A DNA stretch of 57,421 nucleotides, from positions 1 through 57,421 of IMG/VR virus record IMGVR_UViG_3300031566_000036, one strand, 5' to 3'. The position numbers and the translations under genes are program-made. The stretch comes from a virus. The notes under the pieces are model-generated. The model was not told the origin of the DNA and did no database searches. It saw only the letters and a program-made list of their open reading frames with translations. Shown piece after piece: positions 5,953 through 14,598 of the stretch (positions within the stretch are counted from its first letter, which is position 1; every line of letters begins with the position of its first letter).

Positions 5953-6552
5953 CTATTGTTCCTTAAATAGGCGATTCTTCCCAGAACCATCATCGGTTAT
6001 TTCCCAGCATATAAACTTTTCTTGTTTCCAACCTACTGGGACATTGTAATACGAAAATTCAAAAATCACATTTCTTAACTCAGTTCTTCGGCAGTGCCAT
6101 ACACAAAGGTCATGTTTATTTCCGCAGTTTATTTTTTGGCCTACCGCATAAACAATCGTTTCGTCAATCTTACCTTCGTTTGTCACTGTTCGTACAGTGC
6201 CGGGTCCGTTTGCAATTTCCATAACAGCCGTGCCTTGCTCTTGAATTAAAATGCAACCTCTGAACCCGCAATCCTTTGGGTTAATTTTATCAGCAACGAT
6301 TAATTGTAGGCCAGTGTCGAACCACTTGGACGCTTTTTTAAGTAGTATGAACTTGGGTATCGTTGGAAAGTGCGGCGCTATTAAGTTTGGTCCCAGTTCA
6401 TCACGATAAAATGTTCGAACGCTGAATGAATTTCGTTGACCCACAAAGTCACTGATTTTTAATTCCTTCATCGAGGTTATAAGCACACTATTCTCTGCGT
6501 TCAGACCAAACTTTCGCGGCAGTTGAACTCGCTGAAATTTATTTCTTCGCAT
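5953..6552 (-). CDS. Hypothetical protein in nucleotide module (199 aa)
   Basis: The start chosen is ATG 6552 (MRRNKFQRVQL), six bases inside a TTG-initiated frame, with AAAGGGA upstream. It overlaps the end of the TS-like gene by 14 bases and stops two bases before the deaminase start, so it is in the same operon. The protein has several aromatic and Cys-containing strands in its C-terminal half (INCGNKHDLCVWHC, FEFSYYNVPVGW, EKFICWEITDD), suggesting a beta-rich fold, possibly metal-binding. I do not recognise the family. Confidence 0.85.
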   Translation of the reverse strand: MRRNKFQRVQLPRKFGLNAENSVLITSMKELKISDFVGQRNSFSVRTFYRDELGPNLIAPHFPTIPKFILLKKASKWFDTGLQLIVADKINPKDCGFRGCILIQEQGTAVMEIANGPGTVRTVTNEGKIDETIVYAVGQKINCGNKHDLCVWHCRRTELRNVIFEFSYYNVPVGWKQEKFICWEITDDGSGKNRLFKEQ

Positions 6553-7480
6553 TTTCAAATCCCTTTCGTAATACCGGTGAAAAGATTACGTTCTCATCAT
6601 GACCAAACTTTCGAGCACAACACGACACTAAATCGTATAGCATTCCTTCGCCCAATGAACGTTGTTCTGCGATTCCGTTAAGCCCGTTTCGATACCTGCC
6701 TTCAGCACACAACGCAGTTTGGATTTGTGAACGCCAAACTCCGATGTCTCGCGGCCAGTCATGTCGTAAGTCTATGTTAGCGCGATACTGCCGACCTATG
6801 GGAACAAGCAGTGATTCTTTGGCAGCTTGCCAATTCTTTTCGTACAGATGCATGCTACCAACTTGATGCGTGTAGGTTCCGTACTTAACATTTAATGCAT
6901 CGGCGATTAATCGCTGCAAACAAGTAAATGCGAATATATCGTACGGTGTACCGAGCCATGCATCATTGCTACGCATTGTAGCAATTAAATGTAATGCACC
7001 ATTCCGTATCAAAAATTGTAGGCTCATGGTACATGGCAAGTCTTTATGGTCAGCAAGATATGCGTGCTCTAAGTCACTACCTTGCCAAAATGAAATAAGC
7101 GCTTGCCGTGAATTCGGATTTTTATGCAAAACATCAATCAATAAACTAAGTTGATTGAACTGTTTTATTCGAGCGCCGTACGCGCCAAACGCAACGCCAT
7201 CTTCTGCGAAATTTACGTACTGCGGCGCATATGCAATTAACATTTCGATTTTACCCGTGCCCGATAAGTACCACAGTGTTTCAGCCGCGGCATACATTGG
7301 TGACAGTTTACGTCGTGGGTTTAATAAAAACGTTGACTCAATATTTAGTAACGTCGCACTATACCCAGTGACTTCTTTTATTTGCCCCACGCGACTTGGC
7401 ATTTCCCGTCCCGTCGCAATGATATTATGAACTACGTTTAACCATAATTCATCAATGTTACTGTACGCATTATTTCCCAT
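6539..7480 (-). CDS. Thymidylate synthase-family dCMP/dUMP (hydroxy)methyltransferase
   Basis: A 313-residue member of the thymidylate synthase fold. The nucleophile is Cys150 (LPCTMSLQF). Phosphate-binding Arg170 is in MRSNDAWLG, and HLY near residue 210 matches the nucleotide-binding His-x-Tyr. The residue that reads the pyrimidine (Asn177 in E. coli ThyA) falls on Asp181 in GTPYDIFAF. In the T4 dCMP hydroxymethylase family that residue is Asp, and Asn-to-Asp is known to shift ThyA toward dCMP. The enzyme may therefore make a modified cytosine nucleotide rather than dTMP. The start at 7480 follows AAGGAG. It is clustered with a deaminase, a MazG-like protein and a C5 methyltransferase. Confidence 0.9.
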   Translation of the reverse strand: MGNNAYSNIDELWLNVVHNIIATGREMPSRVGQIKEVTGYSATLLNIESTFLLNPRRKLSPMYAAAETLWYLSGTGKIEMLIAYAPQYVNFAEDGVAFGAYGARIKQFNQLSLLIDVLHKNPNSRQALISFWQGSDLEHAYLADHKDLPCTMSLQFLIRNGALHLIATMRSNDAWLGTPYDIFAFTCLQRLIADALNVKYGTYTHQVGSMHLYEKNWQAAKESLLVPIGRQYRANIDLRHDWPRDIGVWRSQIQTALCAEGRYRNGLNGIAEQRSLGEGMLYDLVSCCARKFGHDENVIFSPVLRKGFENAKK

Positions 7481-8666
7481 CTTGTGACTCCTTAAACGGC
7501 GGTAAATAATTAGTTAGTTTGAATACTTTTTCAATAGGTTTATCAGTATGATTCTCACCGACCCATTGTCCAGTGTGATGATTGTATGTTGTACTAAAAT
7601 CATCATCACCCCACATATCATTTAAGTACAACTTTATTTGTTCGCCGAGCCAAGCACCAGTCGCGGGTACTACACCTTTTGCGATTTGAGCAATGGGCTG
7701 TGCTCCAACTGGTACAAAGTTTTTCGGCCAACCCATTAACGCAGCGGTCTCTAATGCGGTTATTGGTCGGTCTAAAGTAGGATGAATATTATTGCCAAAA
7801 CTTGAAGCTATTGTTGGGCAATGTCCGTTCCACTTTAAACGGCAAGGCGCATGCAAACTAAATGGTACCTCAGACAAACGATACACATATTTATCATAGT
7901 GATACGGGCTAACTCTTTTCATTTCTTCAAGGCGCTTGCGAGCAACATCATGATAGGACTCACCTTGCCGCAAAATTGGAATCATTACTTTTTCTTGAGC
8001 ATTAAACTCTGTATAAGTATCAGGTGTCCAAGGATTGTTATTGCCCCAAAGTTTGCCGCCCACAGTTTTTCGACCTAAAAGTGGTAATAACACATCGCCT
8101 ACCGTCGTCCGAAACTCTGGCAAGTTTGGTCGCATGACATTAAAGTTTTTGTTATTACGATACGCTACAAAGAAATATCTTCGGCGTTTCTGCGCATTGC
8201 CTTCAGCCGCAGTATTTACAAACAGATGGGCTATCCGATAACCTGCGGGAACAAATAAGTCATCCCGTAAAATGTCAAGTAATGGCCGACCAACGGTGTA
8301 AGCTTGCTGCACGCTTTCAAACGCAATTAAATCAAAGTCAGCATGTATTCCAAATCTGCATAAATCCCAAATGTCTCTTGTAGGTTTCGCGTTTGGTCCA
8401 CGCACAGTAGAATTAGAACCTGCACTATAACTTGAGAATGATGTGCATCGCGGATTGCCATAACAAAATGAACAGCCTTCCCATTCACTTTTATAGTCAT
8501 CCCAACCTCGCCACGTATCAGCGTTCATGAACTTCGTCTTATGCGCCTTGCACGTTTCTCCACCGAAGTTGTGAATCTCTAATTGACCTACGACCGGCAT
8601 CACAGTTTTCATGCCCATTGTAAACCCACCCGCAAAACAGTGAACTCCTACACCTTTATGTTTCAT
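7470..8666 (-). CDS. Divergent DNA cytosine-C5 methyltransferase
   Basis: The start chosen is ATG 8666 (MKHKGVGVHC) because GGAGG lies 7 bases upstream. The longer frame overlaps the 8656-8844 gene. The 398-residue protein has motif I (CFAGGFTMGM, about 10-19), a motif IV-like GNPRCTSFS with catalytic Cys74 (usual form GGPPCQxFS), a motif VI-like FESV (Glu117, usual ENV), and motif VIII QKRRRYFF (159-166). It ends with a motif X-like TGAWLGEQIK. The changes in motifs IV and VI make it divergent but still probably active. Likely role: modification of phage DNA against host restriction. It overlaps the TS-like gene by 11 bases. Confidence 0.85.
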   Translation of the reverse strand: MKHKGVGVHCFAGGFTMGMKTVMPVVGQLEIHNFGGETCKAHKTKFMNADTWRGWDDYKSEWEGCSFCYGNPRCTSFSSYSAGSNSTVRGPNAKPTRDIWDLCRFGIHADFDLIAFESVQQAYTVGRPLLDILRDDLFVPAGYRIAHLFVNTAAEGNAQKRRRYFFVAYRNNKNFNVMRPNLPEFRTTVGDVLLPLLGRKTVGGKLWGNNNPWTPDTYTEFNAQEKVMIPILRQGESYHDVARKRLEEMKRVSPYHYDKYVYRLSEVPFSLHAPCRLKWNGHCPTIASSFGNNIHPTLDRPITALETAALMGWPKNFVPVGAQPIAQIAKGVVPATGAWLGEQIKLYLNDMWGDDDFSTTYNHHTGQWVGENHTDKPIEKVFKLTNYLPPFKESQDGK

Positions 8667-8844
8667 TTGTGGCCTCCGAACATATTCCGTCCAATTTACA
8701 TTTCGCGTCATCACGTCCATGTTTCGCACCATGTATAAAAGCCATAATAAAAGCTGGCTTAAAAACTTTCTCGCATAAAAAGTCAGCGTGCGCTTTAGCA
8801 TCTATTTGGTACTTTTCTTTTAACTCATCTGATAACTCTGCCAT
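8656..8844 (-). CDS. Small hypothetical protein (62 aa)
   Basis: Starts at ATG 8844 (MAELSDELKEKY) behind AAGGAGACCG and overlaps the methyltransferase start by 11 bases. Mostly helical and charged, with the motif FIMAFIHGAKHGRDD near the middle, a pattern seen in many small phage proteins of unknown function. No function assigned. Confidence 0.8.
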   Translation of the reverse strand: MAELSDELKEKYQIDAKAHADFLCEKVFKPAFIMAFIHGAKHGRDDAKCKLDGICSEATNET

Positions 8845-9593
8845 TATTCGGTCTCCTTAAGCCATTCTGCAATTTTCTGCATTGATTTCGCGGGTAAAAA
8901 TAAAGTGTCCCATCGACCTTTAGTTCCTGCACATGCTGACCAACCACCAAAAGTAAACTCACGTACATCATCAGCCCGTATACTTTCGCAACCTGTCACG
9001 CCACCCTTGATAATCCAAACCCACCACTCGCCGGGATAAGTAGATGACTCTTTTTTATTAACAAGCACTTTCATTGTCACTTGCTTATCTGTCACACAAT
9101 TTGTACGGATAGCATCGACCTCCACTCCACGATGCAAATCAAGTACTCGCTTCAAATTCGGCGGGACGTAGTTTGGCCCCTTATCCCGTAGACGAATATC
9201 ATCTTTTTTACGTGGAGCTTTTGTTAAGTTCGAAGCACATACTTCGTCGACTGCTTGAGGCAACGGAAGGCCAAACGCAATCGCTGTTCCCTTAGTGACA
9301 AACTCTAAATCGGCTAAACCGTCGAGCGTTTCAAGCTCATCACAGTTCGCTAATCCAAGAATTGCCTCGCCAAGTTCTTCGACCATCAATTGTGTTCGAG
9401 CAAGTCGTGGGTCTGTGCACGTTTTCATCATTTCTTCCATTATCGTTGCAAGTTCCAACAGCGCGTTAGCGACATCCTTCTCAAGAAACTCACTCATGAT
9501 AACATGCTCTTTAAGTTCAGTCAAGTTTTCGTTAATCGAGAAGCCTTGCTTGCAGTGAAACAACTTCGTTTTTTCAAATTGTTTGTCGTTCAT
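8844..9593 (-). CDS. MazG-like NTP pyrophosphohydrolase with extra C-terminal region
   Basis: Starts at ATG 9593 behind AAAGGACAGAG. Residues about 33-140 match the all-alpha NTP pyrophosphatase (MazG-like) pattern: an acidic VEELGE motif, then DGLADLEFVTKGTAIAFGLP, followed by AVDEVCASNLTKA. The family hydrolyses NTPs or dNTPs to monophosphates. Residues about 155-249 are not part of that fold: a beta-rich, Trp-containing segment (YPGEWWVWIIKGGVTGC) of unknown role. In this cluster it could supply dCMP or dUMP, or remove unmodified dCTP. Confidence 0.82.
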   Translation of the reverse strand: MNDKQFEKTKLFHCKQGFSINENLTELKEHVIMSEFLEKDVANALLELATIMEEMMKTCTDPRLARTQLMVEELGEAILGLANCDELETLDGLADLEFVTKGTAIAFGLPLPQAVDEVCASNLTKAPRKKDDIRLRDKGPNYVPPNLKRVLDLHRGVEVDAIRTNCVTDKQVTMKVLVNKKESSTYPGEWWVWIIKGGVTGCESIRADDVREFTFGGWSACAGTKGRWDTLFLPAKSMQKIAEWLKETE

Positions 9594-9610
9594 TTTACTC
9601 TGTCCTTTCG

Positions 9611-12484
9611 TTAAAATTCCTCAGTCATATAGTCGGGCCGGTCGCCCATTTCCATTTCTTTTGAGTTCAACAATTCTTTTAAGAATTCAATAAATCGAGC
9701 AGTCTTTCGATAACCTCGACCGTCGCGCTGAAAAGCGTTCTTGCGTACGAACAGCGATATTAGTTGAGCGGTGTTTCCTTTGTCCCACCCGCACCAGTCA
9801 CTGACGTCACGAAACTCAATATCATTAGTATATAATAATTGCTTAACGAAGTCACGCGGGAACGGCGTTTGCATAATCCTCTTAGATAATAACTCAGGGG
9901 CAATCAAAACGTTACTTGCGTTGACCGCATCAGAAAAATCTTTGTAGCCAAAAATCCTGTTTGAATAAATTCTTTCAAGGAATTGCGAAATATATTTTAC
10001 GTGGCACTCTTTGACTTCAACAGTATGAAAGTCCTTATTTGAAAACGTTCGGCAGGCTAATGCAATCGCAAGTCGGCATAACTTAAACCGCATTGAGCCT
10101 CGGTCTATAATTGGAACAATCTCTGTAAAGATTGAACATAGCCGAGTTGCTTCAGACAAAATAATCTTAATCGCTTCAGGCGTAAAAGTCACTTGCTCCG
10201 CCGTTCGTGTCCACGCCCAAAGAATTAGACGGTGACTCAATTCTTCAGTACAAAAATGCTTTACCTTTGGGCGATACTGTTGTAAGTTATTTAGCACGTC
10301 AACTGAAATTTCTTCGGCCGATGTTAAAAGAACTGCGTCGAACCTACGAATGTCTTCAAGTCCACCAATCAATTCTTTAACTGCTTCGATTCCAAAATTA
10401 TAAGCGGACAGTGGTAAGTCACCTCGCGGATTGCTAACCATTATTAATCGGGTACGTGCGTGCGTTCTGCGTTTTTCAATCTTAGGTATTTCAGCAACAC
10501 CTGATGAACGCATGTCGGTAAGTTTTCCAATCACCTCAGTGCTCGTTCCCTTAATTTCTTCAAGTATCACTAAACGTTTATCGTGTGTTGGAATTACTCC
10601 CCACGTCACAAACCAACGATTGCCGGCACTCACCTGTTGGAGCCCACCTAAAAGCCCAGCAACTGTTGCATTTTTGCATTCGACGCGCTCACCTAAATTG
10701 TAGTGTTTCATTAAGCGAATTAAAGTTTCTGATTTACCTTGTGAACTGTCGCCTGCGATAAGCGTCTCGACCCATCCTTTAGTTAACTTGCCATCGAAGT
10801 TAAACAGTAGAGTGCTATGATACGTAAGGTCGATGATAAAATGTAAATCACTTCGCTCAAAGATATGTGTGACATTCGCTGATAGGTCTGCGTAAATTGA
10901 TTTTAGTTTTTCATCAATAGATTCGACTGTCCATTCTTTAGGCTGAAAAACATTCAAAGCTTTTAAGTCTGCGTCCGATGGTTGATAACTTGATAATGCG
11001 TCACACGTAGTTTCTGATTCGCTAATTAAAATTACTGACTGTTGGGTTTTCGGGTGTGGGTACATTCGACCGGTGAATTCATACCCTTCATTTGTCTCAA
11101 GCCCATGCCCGATGCATAAAGCGGGTTGTAGAATATCATCGACTGATCGTGAACTAATCTCAAGCTGCGGTGCAAGTCGAATATCTTCAACGTTAAAATA
11201 AGTCGTAGGCACAAATTCTACAACTTTGCATGTTGGTATTCTAAGACCGGCCATAATCGCGTCGCGTTGTGTAATTTTTGAAGTCGCGACCATTTCTAAA
11301 ATAGCGGGTGACTCTGGGTGTAGACTCATTTTGACAAAACCATTATCGTCAAGTGGTAATGCGAACACTGGACATACACTGCAGACCTTTTGGTCACGTG
11401 CACAAGATATTCGAATGTCTTTTGGTATTACATACGGTGCAGTGTCCATCGCTGCAACTGTCGCCTTTACTCGAATCCGTTTTCCGGTATGCTCTGCCCG
11501 TGACGCTTGATTCAAATGAAGGTCAAGTATTTCGCCCGTATTTTCAACGCTTAACTCAAACTTCGATTCCCATTCCGGCGTTGACCCAATGAGCTTTAAG
11601 AAGTCTTTATCAGTTTTCTTCTCGACTCCAAAATAATCATTCACGTCGCCCGTTGGATACTTATCAATGTCAAGTGGTAAGTCTATTTTATGAATACTAT
11701 TAACGTCTTTTTTAAGACGGGCGCATAACGAATCAGCCGACTTATTTCCTTCTTTATCAATGTCAAGACAAACGTATACATCTTTATCTTTGAAAGAAAG
11801 ATTAAATTTCGGGTCCCAGTTCCCCTCTCCCGCTGTTGCGGTAATCGCCCCAATGCCATGCTTATTTAATTTTGAGGCAGTGACAATCGCTTTTAATTCG
11901 CCACCACATATTATAATTGTTTTATATTTTAATTGCTCAAGCGGAAATAAACGAATGCTTCCGTGCCCACGTTTGTTTTTCATTTTCTCAGAACTTGGAG
12001 CGCCGGGCAAATAACGCCGAACGTTAACGATTAACCCATTACTATTTGTAATAGGAATAGAAATACGTCCGTCGTCAAGTCCTATTCGGTATTGTCGAAT
12101 AAGGTCGTCAGTGACACCGCGTTTATATAATTGCTTTAATAAAGGCTTTGCAGTCCATACAAGATTATGCCAACGCTCAACGGCACTACTATCTATGACT
12201 TTCACATTCTCAAATTCGTAGCGGGTCGATAAATCCTCAAACATTACGCGGCGTGTAGTGTTTAAGACCTTAGTTAAAAACGTAACTATGTCACCCGTAG
12301 CCTTACACCCGGCCGTGTGACAAATGAATAAGTTCTTTTTAACATTAATGCTACAACTTGGAGTTTTATCATCGTGAAAAGGACATAGTACTTTAACCTC
12401 GTCATCGGTCGCGAACTCGTATTTGCAACCGCACCGTTCCAATTCATTCAGTGCAGAGATTGATTGCAGTTGTCGGTCATCCAT
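9611..12484 (-). CDS. CHC2-Toprim primase fused to MCM-like AAA+ helicase
   Basis: 957 residues. The N-terminus has a CHC2-type zinc finger (C34, H37, C55, C60) and a Toprim domain with GGE (194-196) and DID (241-243), as in DnaG-type primases. A central region (about 335-460) has three cysteines (361, 368, 371). The C-terminal half is an AAA+ domain: Walker A GDSSQGKS (578-585), Walker B LVILEEI (638-644), sensor 1 MVSNPRG (682-688) and DIRRFDAVLL (711-720), which resembles the SRFD arginine-finger region of MCM helicases rather than RecA-type DnaB. Predicted role: primase-helicase at the phage fork. The start is ATG 12484, with a weak ribosome-binding site. Confidence 0.9.
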   Translation of the reverse strand: MDDRQLQSISALNELERCGCKYEFATDDEVKVLCPFHDDKTPSCSINVKKNLFICHTAGCKATGDIVTFLTKVLNTTRRVMFEDLSTRYEFENVKVIDSSAVERWHNLVWTAKPLLKQLYKRGVTDDLIRQYRIGLDDGRISIPITNSNGLIVNVRRYLPGAPSSEKMKNKRGHGSIRLFPLEQLKYKTIIICGGELKAIVTASKLNKHGIGAITATAGEGNWDPKFNLSFKDKDVYVCLDIDKEGNKSADSLCARLKKDVNSIHKIDLPLDIDKYPTGDVNDYFGVEKKTDKDFLKLIGSTPEWESKFELSVENTGEILDLHLNQASRAEHTGKRIRVKATVAAMDTAPYVIPKDIRISCARDQKVCSVCPVFALPLDDNGFVKMSLHPESPAILEMVATSKITQRDAIMAGLRIPTCKVVEFVPTTYFNVEDIRLAPQLEISSRSVDDILQPALCIGHGLETNEGYEFTGRMYPHPKTQQSVILISESETTCDALSSYQPSDADLKALNVFQPKEWTVESIDEKLKSIYADLSANVTHIFERSDLHFIIDLTYHSTLLFNFDGKLTKGWVETLIAGDSSQGKSETLIRLMKHYNLGERVECKNATVAGLLGGLQQVSAGNRWFVTWGVIPTHDKRLVILEEIKGTSTEVIGKLTDMRSSGVAEIPKIEKRRTHARTRLIMVSNPRGDLPLSAYNFGIEAVKELIGGLEDIRRFDAVLLTSAEEISVDVLNNLQQYRPKVKHFCTEELSHRLILWAWTRTAEQVTFTPEAIKIILSEATRLCSIFTEIVPIIDRGSMRFKLCRLAIALACRTFSNKDFHTVEVKECHVKYISQFLERIYSNRIFGYKDFSDAVNASNVLIAPELLSKRIMQTPFPRDFVKQLLYTNDIEFRDVSDWCGWDKGNTAQLISLFVRKNAFQRDGRGYRKTARFIEFLKELLNSKEMEMGDRPDYMTEEF

Positions 12485-12519
12485 ACGTTCTTTCGGTACG
12501 TTCTATTTATAAAAGTTAC

Positions 12520-12551
12520 GGCGGGTGGAGAAGTAAATCCGTCCACCCGCC
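12520..12551 (-). terminator. Strong 10-bp hairpin before the primase-helicase gene
   Basis: A perfect 10-bp GC-rich inverted repeat (12520-12529 with 12542-12551) with a 12-nt loop fills the gap between the 12573-13406 gene and the primase. On the coding strand it is followed by GUAACUUUUAU, a short U stretch. It could be a partial terminator, lowering primase expression relative to the upstream genes, or an RNA-processing or stability element. Confidence 0.5.
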
Positions 12552-12572
12552 ATAGCGCGAGAGACTCGTTAG

Positions 12573-13406
12573 TTAAAACTCATTTGATGGTTTTGTCGCG
12601 GCTTCATCTTCTTCATCTACGATGTCATACTGTGCTTGAATCTTTTGCTCTTTGTGCAGTGCAACAAACTGCTCATGAAGTTCTTTGAGCTCGTCGAAAC
12701 CATCTTTTCCAACCCACGCTGAACCTTCACTTGGGTTCGTCATATCACATCCGTACCAATCACCTTTTGGATTGTGTCGGATACTAACGTTCGCTTCAAA
12801 TATGCATCCGTAAATCGGCGCTTTTCGCATACGAATAAGAGCGGCGAACTTTGTGCCTGAACGCCACTCCCCTCTTGAGAAGGAAAGTACCGCGGGCTCT
12901 GAACCCAACTCATGGTTGTGCAACAGCACTATAAAGTTTAAGTGCTCAACGTGTCGGATTGTATACTCCGGTTGAGTCGGGTGTTGCTCCGAGCGAAGCT
13001 TAGCGCTTCTTGACTTTGCAACGACTGGGTCATTCGGGTCGATGGTGCGATAAACGATTGACGGTTCCGTTCCTTTTAACTGAATTGGATTCCATGTAAT
13101 CCATTCAGGATAAAAGAAAAGCGGCACGATTTGAAAAATACCTTTCGCGCCCTCAATCGGTCGGCCTTTTTCGTTTCTCGGCATTTCAGCAATTAATGCA
13201 TTTGCTGGCGATAGTATTACGTCACCCGGTGAAAACGTTTGAAGCAGTTCATCGCTCGCCGATTTTTGAATTACTTTGATAAACGGTGGGATGACGAACT
13301 CTTTAAGCACTTCGAGCCCTGTCACTGTTTCTTCTATCATAAAATCTGGAACTGCTAAATTTGGTGTCACCTTAGTGATACCTTGACTGTGGTCTTTCTT
13401 TGCCAT
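12573..13406 (-). CDS. Candidate single-stranded-DNA-binding protein
   Basis: A 277-residue protein with AAAGGAGTATCAA before its ATG. The centre is beta-rich and basic. The last 20 residues are strongly acidic and end in Phe (YDIVDEEDEA...NEF), the architecture of phage SSBs such as T7 gp2.5, whose acidic tail with a terminal Phe contacts the replication proteins. No sequence family was recognised, so the call rests on composition, tail and position directly before the primase-helicase. A recombination-type accessory protein is the main alternative. Confidence 0.5.
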   Translation of the reverse strand: MAKKDHSQGITKVTPNLAVPDFMIEETVTGLEVLKEFVIPPFIKVIQKSASDELLQTFSPGDVILSPANALIAEMPRNEKGRPIEGAKGIFQIVPLFFYPEWITWNPIQLKGTEPSIVYRTIDPNDPVVAKSRSAKLRSEQHPTQPEYTIRHVEHLNFIVLLHNHELGSEPAVLSFSRGEWRSGTKFAALIRMRKAPIYGCIFEANVSIRHNPKGDWYGCDMTNPSEGSAWVGKDGFDELKELHEQFVALHKEQKIQAQYDIVDEEDEAATKPSNEF

Positions 13407-13439
13407 TTGATACTCCTTTATTTGTTCATTGTTTGTTGT

Positions 13440-14054
13440 TTATTCGTTTACTGCTACTTCAAAAGCCTCATCCTCCTTTCCTAATTCTTTATAGGCTTTT
13501 TCAAAGTTAACTAATAACTCGTCCAAGTCACGTTTAGAGCGTATTACTAAAGAATAAGTTGGGTACGTGTTTTCTGGGTCGATGCCCGGCGGTAATGGCT
13601 TACCTTCTTCAGCAAGCACTGAAACGATTTCACAAATCGCAGGCCAATGCGGTCTTACTGCTCTGTCAGTTAATGAGCTTAGCTCAATGCCAAAGTAATT
13701 CATTAACGCTTCAAATTCTTCAGGGTTTCTTTCACGATGTGGAAGTTTAACTGATAACTTCATCGAAGGTGAGCCGGTTGCTAATGAAGCGCGAATCGGC
13801 TTTCCTTCTGCTTGCGTTAAGTACACTACGCAAACCACTTGCTCGAGGATATACACAATGCCATCGGCCTCTTTACGTAGGTCATTTGCGAGCTTTGAAA
13901 TTTCACGTGAAACATGCACAAGATTAACAAGATCCTCCATACTGTACTTGCCACTCTTCGCTTCATCACGTATGTATGCTAATTGCTCATAGCCCGAAAG
14001 ATACGTCGCTTTCATTTTGCCGTACTCTTGTAATAGTTTTAATAGTACTTTCAT
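13440..14054 (-). CDS. Hypothetical replication-module protein (204 aa)
   Basis: Starts at ATG 14054 behind AAAGGAAAGGATAGGAC. The N-terminal 70 residues are predicted helices (EEYGKMKATYLSGYEQ-like pattern). The middle (about 78-120) is beta-rich and basic. The C-terminus is an acidic helix (KAYKELGKEDEAFEVAV). It lies between a SNF2 helicase and the SSB candidate in an unbroken operon, so a DNA-replication or repair role is likely by context. No family recognised. Confidence 0.82.
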   Translation of the reverse strand: MKVLLKLLQEYGKMKATYLSGYEQLAYIRDEAKSGKYSMEDLVNLVHVSREISKLANDLRKEADGIVYILEQVVCVVYLTQAEGKPIRASLATGSPSMKLSVKLPHRERNPEEFEALMNYFGIELSSLTDRAVRPHWPAICEIVSVLAEEGKPLPPGIDPENTYPTYSLVIRSKRDLDELLVNFEKAYKELGKEDEAFEVAVNE

Positions 14055-14059
14055 TTGTC

Positions 14060-14266
14060 CTATCCTTTCCTTTTTGATTTTCCAAATCCCATAGAATTAA
14101 TTTCTGTATTTTCAATTACTTCGCATTCTTCAACGTATCTCGAAGCTGGGTCCCCATTATGATCCAAATATACAAAAGTATAGTTTTTGTTATCTTTGTG
14201 TATCTTAGTTAGTATTCCTTTTATTCCCGTAAAATGAACGATGCTATCACCGACCTTGTACTTCAT
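14060..14266 (-). CDS. Small hypothetical protein, SH3-like pattern (68 aa)
   Basis: Starts at ATG 14266 behind AAAGGATAGGACAA. The sequence MKYKVGDSIVHFTGIKGILT... followed by YTFVYLDHNGDPASRYVEEC reads as a short five-strand barrel of the kind found in small phage proteins (KOW/SH3-like). Five bases separate it from the next gene. Function unknown. Confidence 0.78.
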   Translation of the reverse strand: MKYKVGDSIVHFTGIKGILTKIHKDNKNYTFVYLDHNGDPASRYVEECEVIENTEINSMGFGKSKRKG

Positions 14267-14271
14267 TTGTC

Positions 14272-14598
14272 CTATCCTTTCTTAAAAGTTTTTGAAATAT
14301 ACACGCCTTCGATACTGTTAAATAATAATACTGTAAACGTCTCATGACTTTGTGCGATTGCTATAATACTATTTATCATAATTAGCACCGCGCCCACGAT
14401 GCAAATGTAATCATCTTCTGGATTGTAGTCAAGCTCTTTAAGACGCCCTAACACTGTTCGGCCAAACTTCTTATGGTCCCATGCGCTACAACGTCTATCG
14501 TCTTTATCAAATAGATAAACTATTTGACCGAAGTCTTTAGCCTTTGATACGTCGATATTATTTCGAGGATGCTCAATTATAAAAACTTTTTTACTCAT
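14272..14598 (-). CDS. Hypothetical protein (108 aa)
   Basis: The start chosen is ATG 14598 (MSKKVFIIEHPRN), because AAGGA lies 7 bases upstream inside the end of the SNF2 gene. It overlaps the helicase stop by 8 bases (translation coupling). The beginning (KVFIIEHP, then FGQIVYLFDKDDRR) looks like alternating strands and helices, and IVGAVLIMINSIIAIA is hydrophobic. Families of this shape track near phage helicases, but I cannot name a function. Confidence 0.8.
   Translation of the reverse strand: MSKKVFIIEHPRNNIDVSKAKDFGQIVYLFDKDDRRCSAWDHKKFGRTVLGRLKELDYNPEDDYICIVGAVLIMINSIIAIAQSHETFTVLLFNSIEGVYISKTFKKG

Noticed and set aside
8961-8975. Another TCATCAG (CUGAUGA) at the MazG-like gene
   Set aside because: It is inside a conserved coding region and lacks the flanking GAAA, stem I and stem III elements needed for a hammerhead.
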